From: Kibdelosporangium banguiense
Lineage (GTDB): Bacteria > Actinomycetota > Actinomycetes > Mycobacteriales > Pseudonocardiaceae
Assembly (NCBI RefSeq): GCF_017876405.1
Contig: NZ_JAGINW010000001.1
Span: 7,143,203-7,207,202, forward strand
Length of the DNA stretch: 64,000 bases
Reading direction: 5' to 3'
Positions 41,789 through 50,751 of this stretch are shown here, piece by piece. The stretch's first letter is position 1, and each line of letters opens with the position of its first letter. Under the pieces are notes generated by a model. It was not told where the DNA came from. It searched no databases and worked only from the letters and a program-made list of their open reading frames with translations. The position numbers were made by a program, and so were the translations under genes.

Positions 41789-43255
41789 ATGCGTAACGAA
41801 GGCCTGGGTGGCTGGCCGGCCCGGCGGGCGATGATCTCGCCGGACCGCACGGCGATGATCTTCGGCGACCGGCGGACCACCTATCGCGAGTTCGCCGCCC
41901 GTGCCACGAAACTGGCCGCCCAGCTGAGGGCGGCCGGGATCGGCACGGGCGACCGGGTCGGCTACCTCGGCCCCAACCACCCAGCCTTCGCGGAGACCAT
42001 GTTCGCCACGCACATGCTCGGCGCGGTGTTCGTACCACTGAACTTCCGGCTCGCCGCGCCGGAGATCGCCTACATGGTCCAGGATGCCGGGATCAAAGTG
42101 CTGGTCCAGGCGTCCGGGACCGCCGAGGTGACGAGCACGCGTGCGGTTTCGCTGGAAACCGAGTACGAGCCCTGGCTGGCCGCAGGTGCCGAGGACCCGA
42201 TCGACGTTCCCGTCTCGCAGGACGAAGTGGCGTTGATCCTGTACACCTCCGGCACCACCGGCCGGCCGAAAGGCGCGATGCTCAGTCACGCCAACATGAT
42301 CTGGAACACCTACAACCTGCTGATCGCGGTCGACGTCGCGGGCTCGGAGGTGACGCTGATCAGTGCGCCGCTGTTCCACGTCGCCGCGCTCGGGCAGACC
42401 CTGTTGCCGACGTTCATCAAGGGCGGCTGTTCGGTGCTGATGTCCTCCTGGGACGTCGATCGCTGCTACGAGCTGATCGCCCGGCACCGGATCACCTGGA
42501 TGTTCGGTGTGACAACGATGTTCGCGTCCCTGGCGCAGTCACGGCACTGGGCGACGGCCGACCTGTCGTCGATCCGGTGCCTGATGTCCGGCGGTGCGCC
42601 CATTCCCGAAGGCCTGATCCGTACCTACCAGAAGCGCGGACTGGTGTTCTGTCAGGGTTACGGCCTGACCGAGACCGCGCCCGGCGCGACTTTCCTGGAA
42701 GCGGGGGAGAGCGAACGGAAAGCGGGCTCCGCCGGTGTCCCGGTGTTCTTCACCTCCGTGCGTGTGGTCCGGCCCGACGACACCGATGTATCGGTCGGCG
42801 AGCCGGGCGAAGTGCTGATCAAGGGCCCGAACGTCACGCCTGGGTACTGGCAGAACGCCCAGGCGACGTCGTCGGCGCTGACCGGGGACGGCTGGTTTCA
42901 CTCCGGCGACGTCGCCAACGTCGACGACGAGGGTTATCTGTACATAGTGGACCGTGTCAAGGACATGTTCATCTCCGGCGGTGAGAACGTGTACCCGGCG
43001 GAGGTGGAGAACGTCATCTTCGATCACCCGGCGGTCGCCGAGGTCGCGGTGATCGGCGTGTCCGACGAGAAGTGGGGCGAGGTCGGCAAGGCGTTCGTGG
43101 TGTGCCGGCCGGACGCGCGGCTCGACGAGGACGAGTTCCGCGGATTCCTGCTCGGCCGGCTGGCCAAGTACAAGATCCCGGTGCACATCGAGGTCGTCGA
43201 GCAGCTGCCGCGTACCGCGTCGGGCAAGGTGCAGAAGGCCAAGTTACGCGGTTGA
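41789..43255 (+). CDS. acyl-CoA synthetase (AMP-binding, FadD-like)
   Basis: 488 residues. 'LILYTSGTTGRPKGAMLSH' is the AMP-binding P-loop, 'CQGYGLTETAPGATF' motif A5, 'GWFHSGDVANVDDEGYLYIV' motif A7, and 'LPRTASGKVQKAKL' carries the catalytic lysine. It activates a carboxylic acid to its CoA thioester via the adenylate. AGGAGGCGGA precedes ATG 41789. Last gene of the PaaX-linked operon, followed by a strong terminator. The substrate is not evident; an aromatic or medium-chain acid fits PaaX control. Confidence 0.9.
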   Translation: MRNEGLGGWPARRAMISPDRTAMIFGDRRTTYREFAARATKLAAQLRAAGIGTGDRVGYLGPNHPAFAETMFATHMLGAVFVPLNFRLAAPEIAYMVQDAGIKVLVQASGTAEVTSTRAVSLETEYEPWLAAGAEDPIDVPVSQDEVALILYTSGTTGRPKGAMLSHANMIWNTYNLLIAVDVAGSEVTLISAPLFHVAALGQTLLPTFIKGGCSVLMSSWDVDRCYELIARHRITWMFGVTTMFASLAQSRHWATADLSSIRCLMSGGAPIPEGLIRTYQKRGLVFCQGYGLTETAPGATFLEAGESERKAGSAGVPVFFTSVRVVRPDDTDVSVGEPGEVLIKGPNVTPGYWQNAQATSSALTGDGWFHSGDVANVDDEGYLYIVDRVKDMFISGGENVYPAEVENVIFDHPAVAEVAVIGVSDEKWGEVGKAFVVCRPDARLDEDEFRGFLLGRLAKYKIPVHIEVVEQLPRTASGKVQKAKLRG

Positions 43256-43277
43256 CGCCGCAGGTGGGTGCCCCCAG

Positions 43278-43314
43278 TGTCCCGTTGGTTGCGTCACACG
43301 CAACCAACGGGACA
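43278..43314. terminator. intrinsic terminator of the PaaX-linked operon
   Basis: Perfect 17-bp stem (TGTCCCGTTGGTTGCGT and its complement) with a 3-base loop, extended on both sides by CCCCCA/TTGGGG pairing. It lies 22 bp after the acyl-CoA synthetase stop. Confidence 0.9.
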
Positions 43315-43372
43315 TTGGGGCAAAAACCGCTGGATCAGGTGTGAGGCGGGATCGGCAAGTACAGTCAGATGG

Positions 43373-43930
43373 GTGACCAGCTTTCCCAGCGCGGCTCGCA
43401 AAGCCGGAGATCCCCGGGTGACCGTGGACAATCGGATCCTGGCACTACGGGAAAGCGTGGCGCGGTTCTGTCCGTACGGCTTTCGCGCGACCTGGCATCA
43501 TGTGCTCGTCAACGCCCGTGTTCCGCGGCAGCTGACCGACGATCCGGATTCGCTGTGCCGTGCCGCGGCCGAACTTGTGGAGGCGCGGCAGGTCTGGATG
43601 ACCTACCGGGACGCGTTCGCCGACCGCAGACGCAGAGAGAAAGCCTTAGGCAGAAGAGATCCCGTGTTCGCCGACAGATGGTATTCCTGGGGAAACCGGC
43701 TCGCGTACTGTCCAAATCCCACGGTTCATCCCCGTGAGCGCCTGGTTGTGGTCGTGCAACGGGTCATGGAGGCATATCTGTCCGGAAGGGACGTTTCGGT
43801 GAGTTGTCCGGCTTGTGGCTCGACGAGGCCCGATGCGACACCTTGCCCGCGGTGCGGTGTGGACACTCAATGGCTGTCGGGCCGGCCGGTCACTGTGTAC
43901 CGATGGCGCCGGATCTGGCAGGCCGTCTAG
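43373..43930 (+). CDS. hypothetical protein with C-terminal zinc ribbon
   Basis: 185 residues from GTG 43373; GTG 43418 is an alternative that would remove 15 residues. The body is basic and helical ('VARFCPYGFRATWHHVL', 'EARQVWMTYRDAFADRRRRE'). Near the C-terminus 'SCPACGSTRPDATPCPRCG' forms two C-x-x-C pairs, a zinc ribbon. The combination suggests a nucleic-acid-binding protein, but no family was recognised. It stands alone between a terminator and the convergent E1-like gene. Confidence 0.65.
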   Translation: MTSFPSAARKAGDPRVTVDNRILALRESVARFCPYGFRATWHHVLVNARVPRQLTDDPDSLCRAAAELVEARQVWMTYRDAFADRRRREKALGRRDPVFADRWYSWGNRLAYCPNPTVHPRERLVVVVQRVMEAYLSGRDVSVSCPACGSTRPDATPCPRCGVDTQWLSGRPVTVYRWRRIWQAV

Positions 43931-43944
43931 GTCGTGCTCGCTGA

Positions 43945-44544
43945 TCATCGGTACGGCTGTGCGAGCTTAGGCCCACATACCGGACAGGTGGGGTCACGGG
44001 GCCAAGGCTGCTCGTGCGTCGCGCCGCCGTTGGCGAAGTCGACGAACAACGAATTCGCTGCGTAGGCCGGTTCCTCGAACCTGGTCAGGATACGCAGGAT
44101 CTCGAACGCGGTGAGCTCGCCGAGCAGTGCCGAGATCTGGCCGATGCCCCGGCTGCCGCGGTTGCGGGTCGCGGCGCTGTCCGGTTGCTGGCGGAAGGCA
44201 CACTCCAGGCAGCCACTGAGTCCAGGATCCACCGACCACACGATTGCCTCGGTATGCCACATTCCTGTGCACACCAAGGGGATCTCTCGTGTGGCACACG
44301 CGTCGTTGACCCACCGGCCCAGCTCGTCTGCCGAGTCGACCTGGGCGGCGACGACGTCCGGGCGGTGCTTGTCGAGCAGGTCGCCGACCTGACGGGATGA
44401 GGCGAGCGCCCGGTCGAGCAGCGTCAACTGGCCGATGCCCAGGCCGCACAGGTACGGGATCATGCTGGCGTTGAGGCCGCCTGTGCCGAGCACGAGGACA
44501 TGCGCGTCGGCCAGCCCGTCGTCGACGATCCTCAGCCTCACCAC
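43945..44544 (-). CDS. shortened E1-like (ThiF-family) protein
   Basis: 199 residues. 'DAHVLVLGTGGLNASMIPYL' at 13-32 is the Rossmann loop of E1-like adenylating enzymes, and 'LGIGQLTLLDR' follows it. The segment that should come next (the S-N-L-x-R-Q and D-x-G-x-x-K blocks that bind ATP) is missing; the sequence jumps to a short helix. Two zinc C-x-x-C pairs, C112-x-x-C115 and C187-x-x-C190, are intact. GTG 44544 (or 44541) follows GGAGGAGAAGG, so the short form is the real protein. It may bind peptide or substrate without adenylating it, like the partner subunits of RiPP systems. Divergent from a BTAD regulator. Confidence 0.68.
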   Translation of the reverse strand: MVRLRIVDDGLADAHVLVLGTGGLNASMIPYLCGLGIGQLTLLDRALASSRQVGDLLDKHRPDVVAAQVDSADELGRWVNDACATREIPLVCTGMWHTEAIVWSVDPGLSGCLECAFRQQPDSAATRNRGSRGIGQISALLGELTAFEILRILTRFEEPAYAANSLFVDFANGGATHEQPWPRDPTCPVCGPKLAQPYR

Positions 44545-44791
44545 GTACCTTCTCCTCCGGCGGCATTCGGTCCACCCTGCTGAGCCCGGATTGCAGTTTC
44601 GTTGCAGGAGCGATAACACCCGAGCCACGGCGGCACTGCAAGGTTCCGGGGATAGGACTCGAACTCGGCCCAAATCGGATGTCACTGCGCGTAGCCGGCC
44701 GCAACGAAACTGCAATGACGGATGACAGAATCGAACTGTGTATTCGGGCGTGTGGCACAGCGGTGGCACACCCGTGTCACGCCATAGAGGT

Positions 44792-45592
44792 ATGGGTGAG
44801 TACCGGGGTGGTTTGAACTACTGGCAGCGCACGTCGGACGACTGGCAGGTCCGGCTGGTCGGCGCGGTGGCAGTGCACGGCGCGGACGGCATATGGGAAG
44901 CGCCGGACGTGGGCAGCCGCAAGGCACGGACGCTGTTGGCACTGCTGGGGGCCTCGCACGGTCGTATGGTGACCGTCGAGACCGTCGTGGACGAACTGTG
45001 GGGGTCGGCGCCGCCGCAGCAGCCGAGAGCGAACGTGGCGACGCTGGTGAGCAGACTGCGGTCCAGATTCGGCTCGACCGTGATCGTCGGCGGCCGGCGT
45101 GGGTACCGGCTCGGCGAGACGATCCGGGTCGACCTGCACGACGCCGCCGACCTGGTCACGCAGGCCGAGGCCGCGCTGACCCACAATCGTCCGGCCGCTG
45201 GCCTGGCTGCTGCGGGCCAGGGGCTGGACTTGATCTCAGGGGGCCTGGTGCTGGCCGACTACCCGACGGCCGAGTGGGCCGAGCGCGCCCGTGCCATGCA
45301 GACGGGCCTGCTGCGCCGCGGACGGCACGCAGGCGCCGAATGCGCGCTGCGGGCAGGCGCCCCGGCACGGGCACAAGCTCTGGCGGAGGCTGCGATCGCG
45401 GTGGATGCGTTGGACGAGCGTGCACACGGTATGCTGATGCGTGCCCACGCCGACTCCGGCGAACCGGCACGTGCGCTCATCGCGTACGAACGGCTGCGCG
45501 CGACGCTCGCAGCGGAGCTGGGCACCGGCCCGGTTGCCGCGACCCGCGACCTCCACATGGCAATCCTGCGAGCAAACGCGATCTCCGCGTGA
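44792..45592 (+). CDS. SARP-type BTAD regulator
   Basis: About 266 residues from ATG 44792; the frame opens at 44738, and no ribosome site settles the choice. An OmpR-like winged helix spans about 18-110 ('SRKARTLLALLGASHGRMV', 'PQQPRANVATLVSRLRSRFG', 'GRRGYRL'), followed by a BTAD domain ('VDLHDAADLVTQAEAAL', 'AHGMLMRAHADSGEPARAL'). SARPs activate secondary-metabolite clusters; none is recognisable next to it. It converges, with a 2-bp gap, on the large STAND ATPase gene, and is divergent from the E1-like gene. Confidence 0.8.
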   Translation: MGEYRGGLNYWQRTSDDWQVRLVGAVAVHGADGIWEAPDVGSRKARTLLALLGASHGRMVTVETVVDELWGSAPPQQPRANVATLVSRLRSRFGSTVIVGGRRGYRLGETIRVDLHDAADLVTQAEAALTHNRPAAGLAAAGQGLDLISGGLVLADYPTAEWAERARAMQTGLLRRGRHAGAECALRAGAPARAQALAEAAIAVDALDERAHGMLMRAHADSGEPARALIAYERLRATLAAELGTGPVAATRDLHMAILRANAISA

Positions 45593-45594
45593 AC

Positions 45595-48500
45595 CTAGCG
45601 CCGGACCGTCCACTGCCGGGAATCCGGTGTGTAGCGGCACGAGGTGCCGGTGGTGATGGCTGTGTTCAGCTCGCCACCGAGCACCGGGTTGTGCTCGCTG
45701 ATCGTGTCCAGGGCCCGTTTGATGGCCTTGCGCACGGCGGTCCGGGCGCGTTCCGGCGAGGTCGCGAAGCCTCGGACACGACCGCCGAGGCCCATCGCAC
45801 GGATGAGTTCGTCGGCGACGGCGTCCCGTTCGGACCGCAACCGCTCGGCCTTGGCCAGATCCTCGTCCGCTTCGGCGTCGTCGATGGCTTTGTCCAGATC
45901 ACGGACCCGGCGGCGGTAGGCCTCGACGGCGGTGTCGTCGAGCAGTTCCTGACGGCCGGCGAGCACGGCCGAACCGACCAGGTCGACCGCGGCAAGATCC
46001 TGACCAGGGCGTTCCAGCAGGCGCGCGAGGTAGTCCAGACCAACGAGCTCGGGCAGCGGGAACCGGGCATTGCCGGTCCGCACCGCCCATCCCGCGCCAC
46101 TGGTCCACTGCAGCACTGCGGGAGTGTTCGACGGGGTCAACGAGTCCGCCTGCGCGGTCCACTCGTCGACACGTTTGGTCATTCCCATCGAGTGCGCCTC
46201 GCCGATCGCCTGGGTCAGCAAGGCGCGAGCCTGCCCGAGATCACCCGGCTTCCCGCGTGCGACAAGGGCTTTGGCCAGCTGGGCGCGGCTGATCGCGGCC
46301 GCGGGCCGGTTGTCGATCCGGACATTGACCCGGACCGCTTTCTCCAGATGGGCGACGGCGGCCGTCGGGTCGCCGGTGAGCAACGAGGCGAGGCCGAGGG
46401 CACTGGACACCGAACCGAGGCAGCACACGCCGAGCGACACGGTCACCGGCAGGTCGGCGAACGGCCGCAGCAGGTCGGCGACCTCGCTCGCCAGCCAGGG
46501 ATCGTTCAGGATCACCGCGGCTTCCACCAGGGCGACCATCGCGGCCAGCCAGGTGCTCGACCGCGGCACGTTGACCAGCCCGACGTCCAGGATCGGCGCG
46601 AGTACCGCACGGGCTTCGGACATCCGGCCGTCCCGTGCGAGCACCATGACCGCCGAGGCGCGGAAGCCGTACTCGCCCACGGCCAGCGTCGCCGAGCTCA
46701 ACGTCTGGGTCACCAGGTCGGCCAGTTCCGCGTCGCGGCCCTGTAACCAACGGATGTCCAGCAATTGCGCGGCGTAGTAGCCGGTCGCGTCGGCGTCGCC
46801 GACCTCGAGGCCTTCCTGCAGGCACGGCCCGGTGGCGGCTTCGGCCTCGTCGAATTTGCCCGCGCGGATCAGCCGCATCACGTCCATGCACGTGACGATG
46901 TAGCCGGTGGACGCGACGCCCAGTGTGGCCGACCGCTGCCGCAGTTCGGTCAGCGACCGTTCGGCCGACGGATCGCCGAGCAGGAACAAATCGGTGGTAC
47001 GCCACAACAACCCGAACAACGCCAGGATGCCGTCACCCGCCGCGGAGGCCGCGGCGATCTGTTCCTCGGCCAACGGCAACCGCATCGCGGCATGCTCGGG
47101 GCTCAGCAAAGCGTGGTGTGTCAACGAAAGCGCGTCAGCCAATGTGTGCGGGTCGCCCACTGCGCGAGCCCGGCGCAGTGCGTCGAGGGCTTCTTCGACA
47201 GCCTCGCCCTCGTACACGGCTTCGGCCGCGAGCCGCACGGTGAGCCGGGCACGCAGTGCTCGTTCGGACTGCGGAAGCGCCATCAGTGCTGCCCGCTGTC
47301 GCGCTAGAACGTGCGCGCGAACGGCAGCGTTGCGGTACTCATGCACCCACACGCCACCGAGCCCGAGTACCGCGCGGGCCATCAGCACCGGATCCCCGGC
47401 CTGTTCGGCGGCATCCGTGGCCTCGTCGAACGCGACCCGTGCGTCGTTGAGACGTCCACACGCCAGCACCGCATCCGCGTGTTCGACCAGCAGTTCCGCG
47501 CGGCCAGGGAGATCGCGGCGGTGTTGTGCCAAAGACACCGCGCGGCCCAACAGATCCGCCGCGCGTTCGTAGGCATAGCCGCGCCGCAACGATTCCGCTG
47601 CTGCGCGGCACGCGTCGATCGCAATCTCCGCGTCCTTGTCCGAACGCATCGCGGCGACCAACGCGTGGTGCGCGACGCGTTCGGGATTGCCGTGCAGGAT
47701 GGTCACCGCGCGGGCGTGGGCGTCCAGAAGCTGTGTGGTATCGAACTGATCGAGTGCCGCCTCACGGACCAGGTCGTGATAGGTGCAGCCGTTGGGTGTC
47801 AGGTCGACGAGGCCTTTCGCCTCTGCGGCCACGAGGGCGTCCATCACCTCGGCCGGGCTGCAGCCGGCGATTCCGGCGACCTCGCTGACCGAGCCGTCCA
47901 CCCCGAGCAACGCGGTGAAAGCGAGGATTCGCTGGTGTTCCGGGTCGAGCCGGGTCACCGCCTCGGTGATCGCGTGTTCCAAAGTGGCCGGTCCGGAACC
48001 GGTCCAGCCGAGGTCGACCGCGCGGGCCAGGTACAGCGGACTGCCGCCGGTGACACGCAGCAATGTGGTGGCGGCCAAGGGATCCGGGCTGGCCTGGCCA
48101 TGCGCGTCGAGCAGCGCGGCCACATCGTTGACGTCGAACGGTCTGAGCGCGACCGTGGTGGCGCCCGACTGCAGTTCGCGCAGCAGGGACTCGGCCGCGT
48201 CACTGCTGACCGACGGGGTGTTGCGTCTGGTCAGGACCATGACCAGCGGCAGCCGGTCCAGTGCGGTGGCAAGGAACCGGGTCAGCAGCAGTGCGCTTTC
48301 GTCGGCGTAGTGCACGTCGTCGATCACGATCATCGTCGGGGTCCTGGCCCGTGCCTTGGTCAGCAGGTCGGCGACCGCGGCGAACCTGGCAAACCGTTCC
48401 GGGTCAACGTGATCACGCCCGGAGTCGGCGGCGAGCAACTCCGCGCCCGCCGGGCCGGCCAACGCGGGCAGCGCGGCCGGCCACGGCCACAGAGCCGGTG

Positions 48501-48723
48501 CGCCACCGTGTGGCCAGCACCGGCCCCAGATGACTTCGAACCCGTCACGTTCGGCCGCGGCCGAGGCCTGCTCGGCGAACCAGGTCTTGCCCACGCCCGC
48601 CTCGCCCGTGACCACGACGAGCTGACGGCGCCCGGAAGCCGCGGACTTCCTGGCATCGGCCAGGACCGCGAGTTCATGAGCACGACCGACGAACGTGGCG
48701 ACCACCCGGCAAGTGTGCCGCAT
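45595..48723 (-). CDS. large STAND/AAA ATPase regulator, LAL-like without LuxR domain
   Basis: About 1042 residues from ATG 48723; GTG 48705 is equally possible. The AAA domain has Walker A 'VVTGEAGVGKTWFAEQ' and Walker B 'MIVIDDVHYADESALLL', then 'VMVLTRRNTP' and a winged-helix region. From about 370 to 850 the protein is TPR-like helical repeats. The C-terminus ('FPLPELVGLDYLARLLERPG', 'AYRRRVRDLDKAIDDAEADE', 'RVRGFATSPERARTAVRKAI') is the module found at the end of many actinobacterial ATPases of this kind, in place of the LuxR helix-turn-helix of true LAL regulators. Predicted signal-responsive scaffold; ligand unknown. Confidence 0.8.
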   Translation of the reverse strand: MRHTCRVVATFVGRAHELAVLADARKSAASGRRQLVVVTGEAGVGKTWFAEQASAAAERDGFEVIWGRCWPHGGAPALWPWPAALPALAGPAGAELLAADSGRDHVDPERFARFAAVADLLTKARARTPTMIVIDDVHYADESALLLTRFLATALDRLPLVMVLTRRNTPSVSSDAAESLLRELQSGATTVALRPFDVNDVAALLDAHGQASPDPLAATTLLRVTGGSPLYLARAVDLGWTGSGPATLEHAITEAVTRLDPEHQRILAFTALLGVDGSVSEVAGIAGCSPAEVMDALVAAEAKGLVDLTPNGCTYHDLVREAALDQFDTTQLLDAHARAVTILHGNPERVAHHALVAAMRSDKDAEIAIDACRAAAESLRRGYAYERAADLLGRAVSLAQHRRDLPGRAELLVEHADAVLACGRLNDARVAFDEATDAAEQAGDPVLMARAVLGLGGVWVHEYRNAAVRAHVLARQRAALMALPQSERALRARLTVRLAAEAVYEGEAVEEALDALRRARAVGDPHTLADALSLTHHALLSPEHAAMRLPLAEEQIAAASAAGDGILALFGLLWRTTDLFLLGDPSAERSLTELRQRSATLGVASTGYIVTCMDVMRLIRAGKFDEAEAATGPCLQEGLEVGDADATGYYAAQLLDIRWLQGRDAELADLVTQTLSSATLAVGEYGFRASAVMVLARDGRMSEARAVLAPILDVGLVNVPRSSTWLAAMVALVEAAVILNDPWLASEVADLLRPFADLPVTVSLGVCCLGSVSSALGLASLLTGDPTAAVAHLEKAVRVNVRIDNRPAAAISRAQLAKALVARGKPGDLGQARALLTQAIGEAHSMGMTKRVDEWTAQADSLTPSNTPAVLQWTSGAGWAVRTGNARFPLPELVGLDYLARLLERPGQDLAAVDLVGSAVLAGRQELLDDTAVEAYRRRVRDLDKAIDDAEADEDLAKAERLRSERDAVADELIRAMGLGGRVRGFATSPERARTAVRKAIKRALDTISEHNPVLGGELNTAITTGTSCRYTPDSRQWTVRR

Positions 48724-48909
48724 CGTGGTTGCAGGTTGTGACCAGGTGGACGGCTTCACGTCGATCATCCGCTGACCGGACGAAGGCCCACGGTGTGTCG
48801 GCCAGGGCAATCGCCGAAGCGTGCCGCCAGAGGGCGCAACGGGTTACCCCGCTCAGTCCAGATGCACTGCACGCAATGTGACGGTCTCTCAGATTTGGTC
48901 GTGTCCCGG

Positions 48910-49125
48910 TCAGCGGGACGACTTGATGCGACGCTGGCCCGCCCAGCCGATGCTCGCCAGAAGCAGACCGGCCACACCGATGCCGATGCCGATCAACGGC
49001 TGCCACTCCAGCGCCCAGCGCATCAGCTGCCAGTTGCCACCCCAGACCTGGGTGACCAGTGCCGAGCCGAAGCCCTGGATCATGCCGATGATCCCGATCA
49101 CCTCGAACGCGATCATGAGTGCCAT
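48910..49125 (-). CDS. small membrane protein, two TM segments
   Basis: 71 residues. ATG 49125 follows GGGGGAGG. Two hydrophobic stretches ('MIAFEVIGIIGMIQGFGSAL' and 'LIGIGIGVAGLLLASIGWAG') flank a Trp-rich loop; the C-terminus is basic (QRRIKSSR). No family recognised. Confidence 0.65.
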   Translation of the reverse strand: MALMIAFEVIGIIGMIQGFGSALVTQVWGGNWQLMRWALEWQPLIGIGIGVAGLLLASIGWAGQRRIKSSR

Positions 49126-49332
49126 GAGGTTTTTCCTCCCCCGATTGGAATGTCCGACGGCTTCGAAGCTAGCAGCGGACATCGCCGGAAAGTCCTTTGT
49201 GGTACGAAGGGATGACCCGAAGTCGTCCCCTGGCTGACTTCAGGGACGACCTAAGGGTCCTCCCTGAGGCGAGCGCGTGCGGATCGGTGGTCGGATGGTG
49301 ATCGTGATTCGAAACTCTGGGGAGCCGACCAC

Positions 49333-50751
49333 ATGTCCCGTCTGAGACTCGCCGCCGCTGTGTCCACAGTGTCCATAGCGGCCGGTGTGACTGCCTTGCT
49401 CGTCGTGCCCAGCGCGGCCGCGAGCCCCGCCTTGACCTGGAAGGACTGTGCGAAAGACGTTCAATGCGCCACGTTGACGGTACCGCTGGACTGGCGGCGC
49501 GGCGGTGCGACCATCGGGATTTCGCTGGCCCGCCGCGCGGCGACCGGCAACAAGATCGGCACGATCGTCTATCTGCCTGGCGGGCCAGGGGATTCCGGCG
49601 TCCAGCAGCTGAAAGCGGGACCCAAGGTCAGTCCCGAGGTGGCCGAGCGGTTCGACGTGATCAGCCTGGATCCCCGCGGGGTCAACGAAAGCAGCCCGAT
49701 CCGGTGTGACCCGGCTGTGATCGGCGGGATCCCGGACGTCAATCCCGACACGGGTGCGAAGTACGCGGATATCATGGCGTACAGCAGGAAACTCGCCGAC
49801 AGCTGTCAGGCCAGGACCGGGGACACGATCAACCACATCGACAGCGCCGACGTGGCCCGGGATGTCGACGCGCTGCGGGCAGCGTTGGGGGAGCGGCAGA
49901 TCAGCGTCTACAGCCGGTCCTACGGAACGTTGGCGGCACAGATGTACGCCGAACTGTTCCCCGGCCGGGTCCGCGCGATGGTGCTGGACAGCGTCTTCGA
50001 TCATTCCCTGGACACCAGGGAATTCCTGGCCAGTGCGGTCCGGGCGGCCGAGGATTCGTTCAACGCGTTCGCCAAGTGGTGTGCGGGCAGTGAGAATTGC
50101 GTGCTGCGCGGCCAGGATGTGAGCGCGTTGTTCGACGATCTCTATCGCCGGGCTGAGCGCGGGGAACTGACAGAGCCGAGTGATCCGGCCCGCAAGATCA
50201 GCGCCACCGAGTTGTCCTGGACCACCATGCGGCGCGGTTTCTACAACCCGTCCTGGAAAGAACTCTCCGTCCGGCTGGCGGAACTCGCCGGGCAGCGTCC
50301 GCCGACGCCGGCGCAGCAGATGCCGCAGACGGATTTCTTTCCCAGTGCGGTGTTGTGCGCGGACAACCGGTTCAGGTTCCGTTCCGAGCAGGAATGGACC
50401 CGGACGTGGGACGAGCTGAAGCGGATAGCGCCGGTGATGCGGACGCATATGGCGTGGCAGGGCGTCTCGTTCTGCGCGGGCTGGCCGCTGCCGACGACCA
50501 ATCCGCAGCATCGGCCGGGAATCAAGGCACCGGTGCTGATTCTCAGTTCCCGGCACGACCCGGCGACACCTCTGGAATGGGCGGCCGATGTGCACCGGAT
50601 GATCCCGGGAAGTGCCCTGGTGACGTACGAAGGCTCAGGTCACGGCGTGTTCCTGCGCAACGACTGCACCAAAGCGGCGACCAGCCGGTATTTCCTCGAT
50701 CGGGTGCTACCGGCGCCGGGCACGAGCTGCCCGGGTTCCGACCCAGCCTAG
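49333..50751 (+). CDS. exported tripeptidyl-aminopeptidase-like alpha/beta hydrolase
   Basis: 472 residues. The N-terminus is a Sec signal peptide (about 1-31, ending VPSAAAS). The alpha/beta-hydrolase core has the oxyanion block 'VYLPGGPGDSGV', 'DVISLDPRGVNESSP', and the nucleophile elbow 'SVYSRSYGTL' with S196. The usual first glycine of G-x-S-x-G is S194. 'PVLILSSRHDPATPLEWA' and 'GSGHGVFLRN' give the Asp and His; the C-terminal TAP-like domain is complete. Streptomyces/Pseudonocardia relatives (SlpD/E, Tap) cut tripeptides from secreted proteins. Confidence 0.86.
   Translation: MSRLRLAAAVSTVSIAAGVTALLVVPSAAASPALTWKDCAKDVQCATLTVPLDWRRGGATIGISLARRAATGNKIGTIVYLPGGPGDSGVQQLKAGPKVSPEVAERFDVISLDPRGVNESSPIRCDPAVIGGIPDVNPDTGAKYADIMAYSRKLADSCQARTGDTINHIDSADVARDVDALRAALGERQISVYSRSYGTLAAQMYAELFPGRVRAMVLDSVFDHSLDTREFLASAVRAAEDSFNAFAKWCAGSENCVLRGQDVSALFDDLYRRAERGELTEPSDPARKISATELSWTTMRRGFYNPSWKELSVRLAELAGQRPPTPAQQMPQTDFFPSAVLCADNRFRFRSEQEWTRTWDELKRIAPVMRTHMAWQGVSFCAGWPLPTTNPQHRPGIKAPVLILSSRHDPATPLEWAADVHRMIPGSALVTYEGSGHGVFLRNDCTKAATSRYFLDRVLPAPGTSCPGSDPA

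Noticed and set aside
44893..46746. 617-residue open frame on the plus strand
   Set aside because: It crosses two real genes, the BTAD regulator in another frame and the STAND ATPase on the other strand. It has no domain signature and is full of Arg/Gly low-complexity.
47311..48741. 476-residue plus-strand frame opposite the STAND ATPase
   Set aside because: The minus strand has intact Walker A and B motifs and TPR-like repeats; the plus frame has none.
49240..50595. 451-residue minus-strand frame opposite the peptidase
   Set aside because: The plus strand encodes a signal peptide and a full alpha/beta-hydrolase triad; the antisense frame is an Arg-rich shadow.
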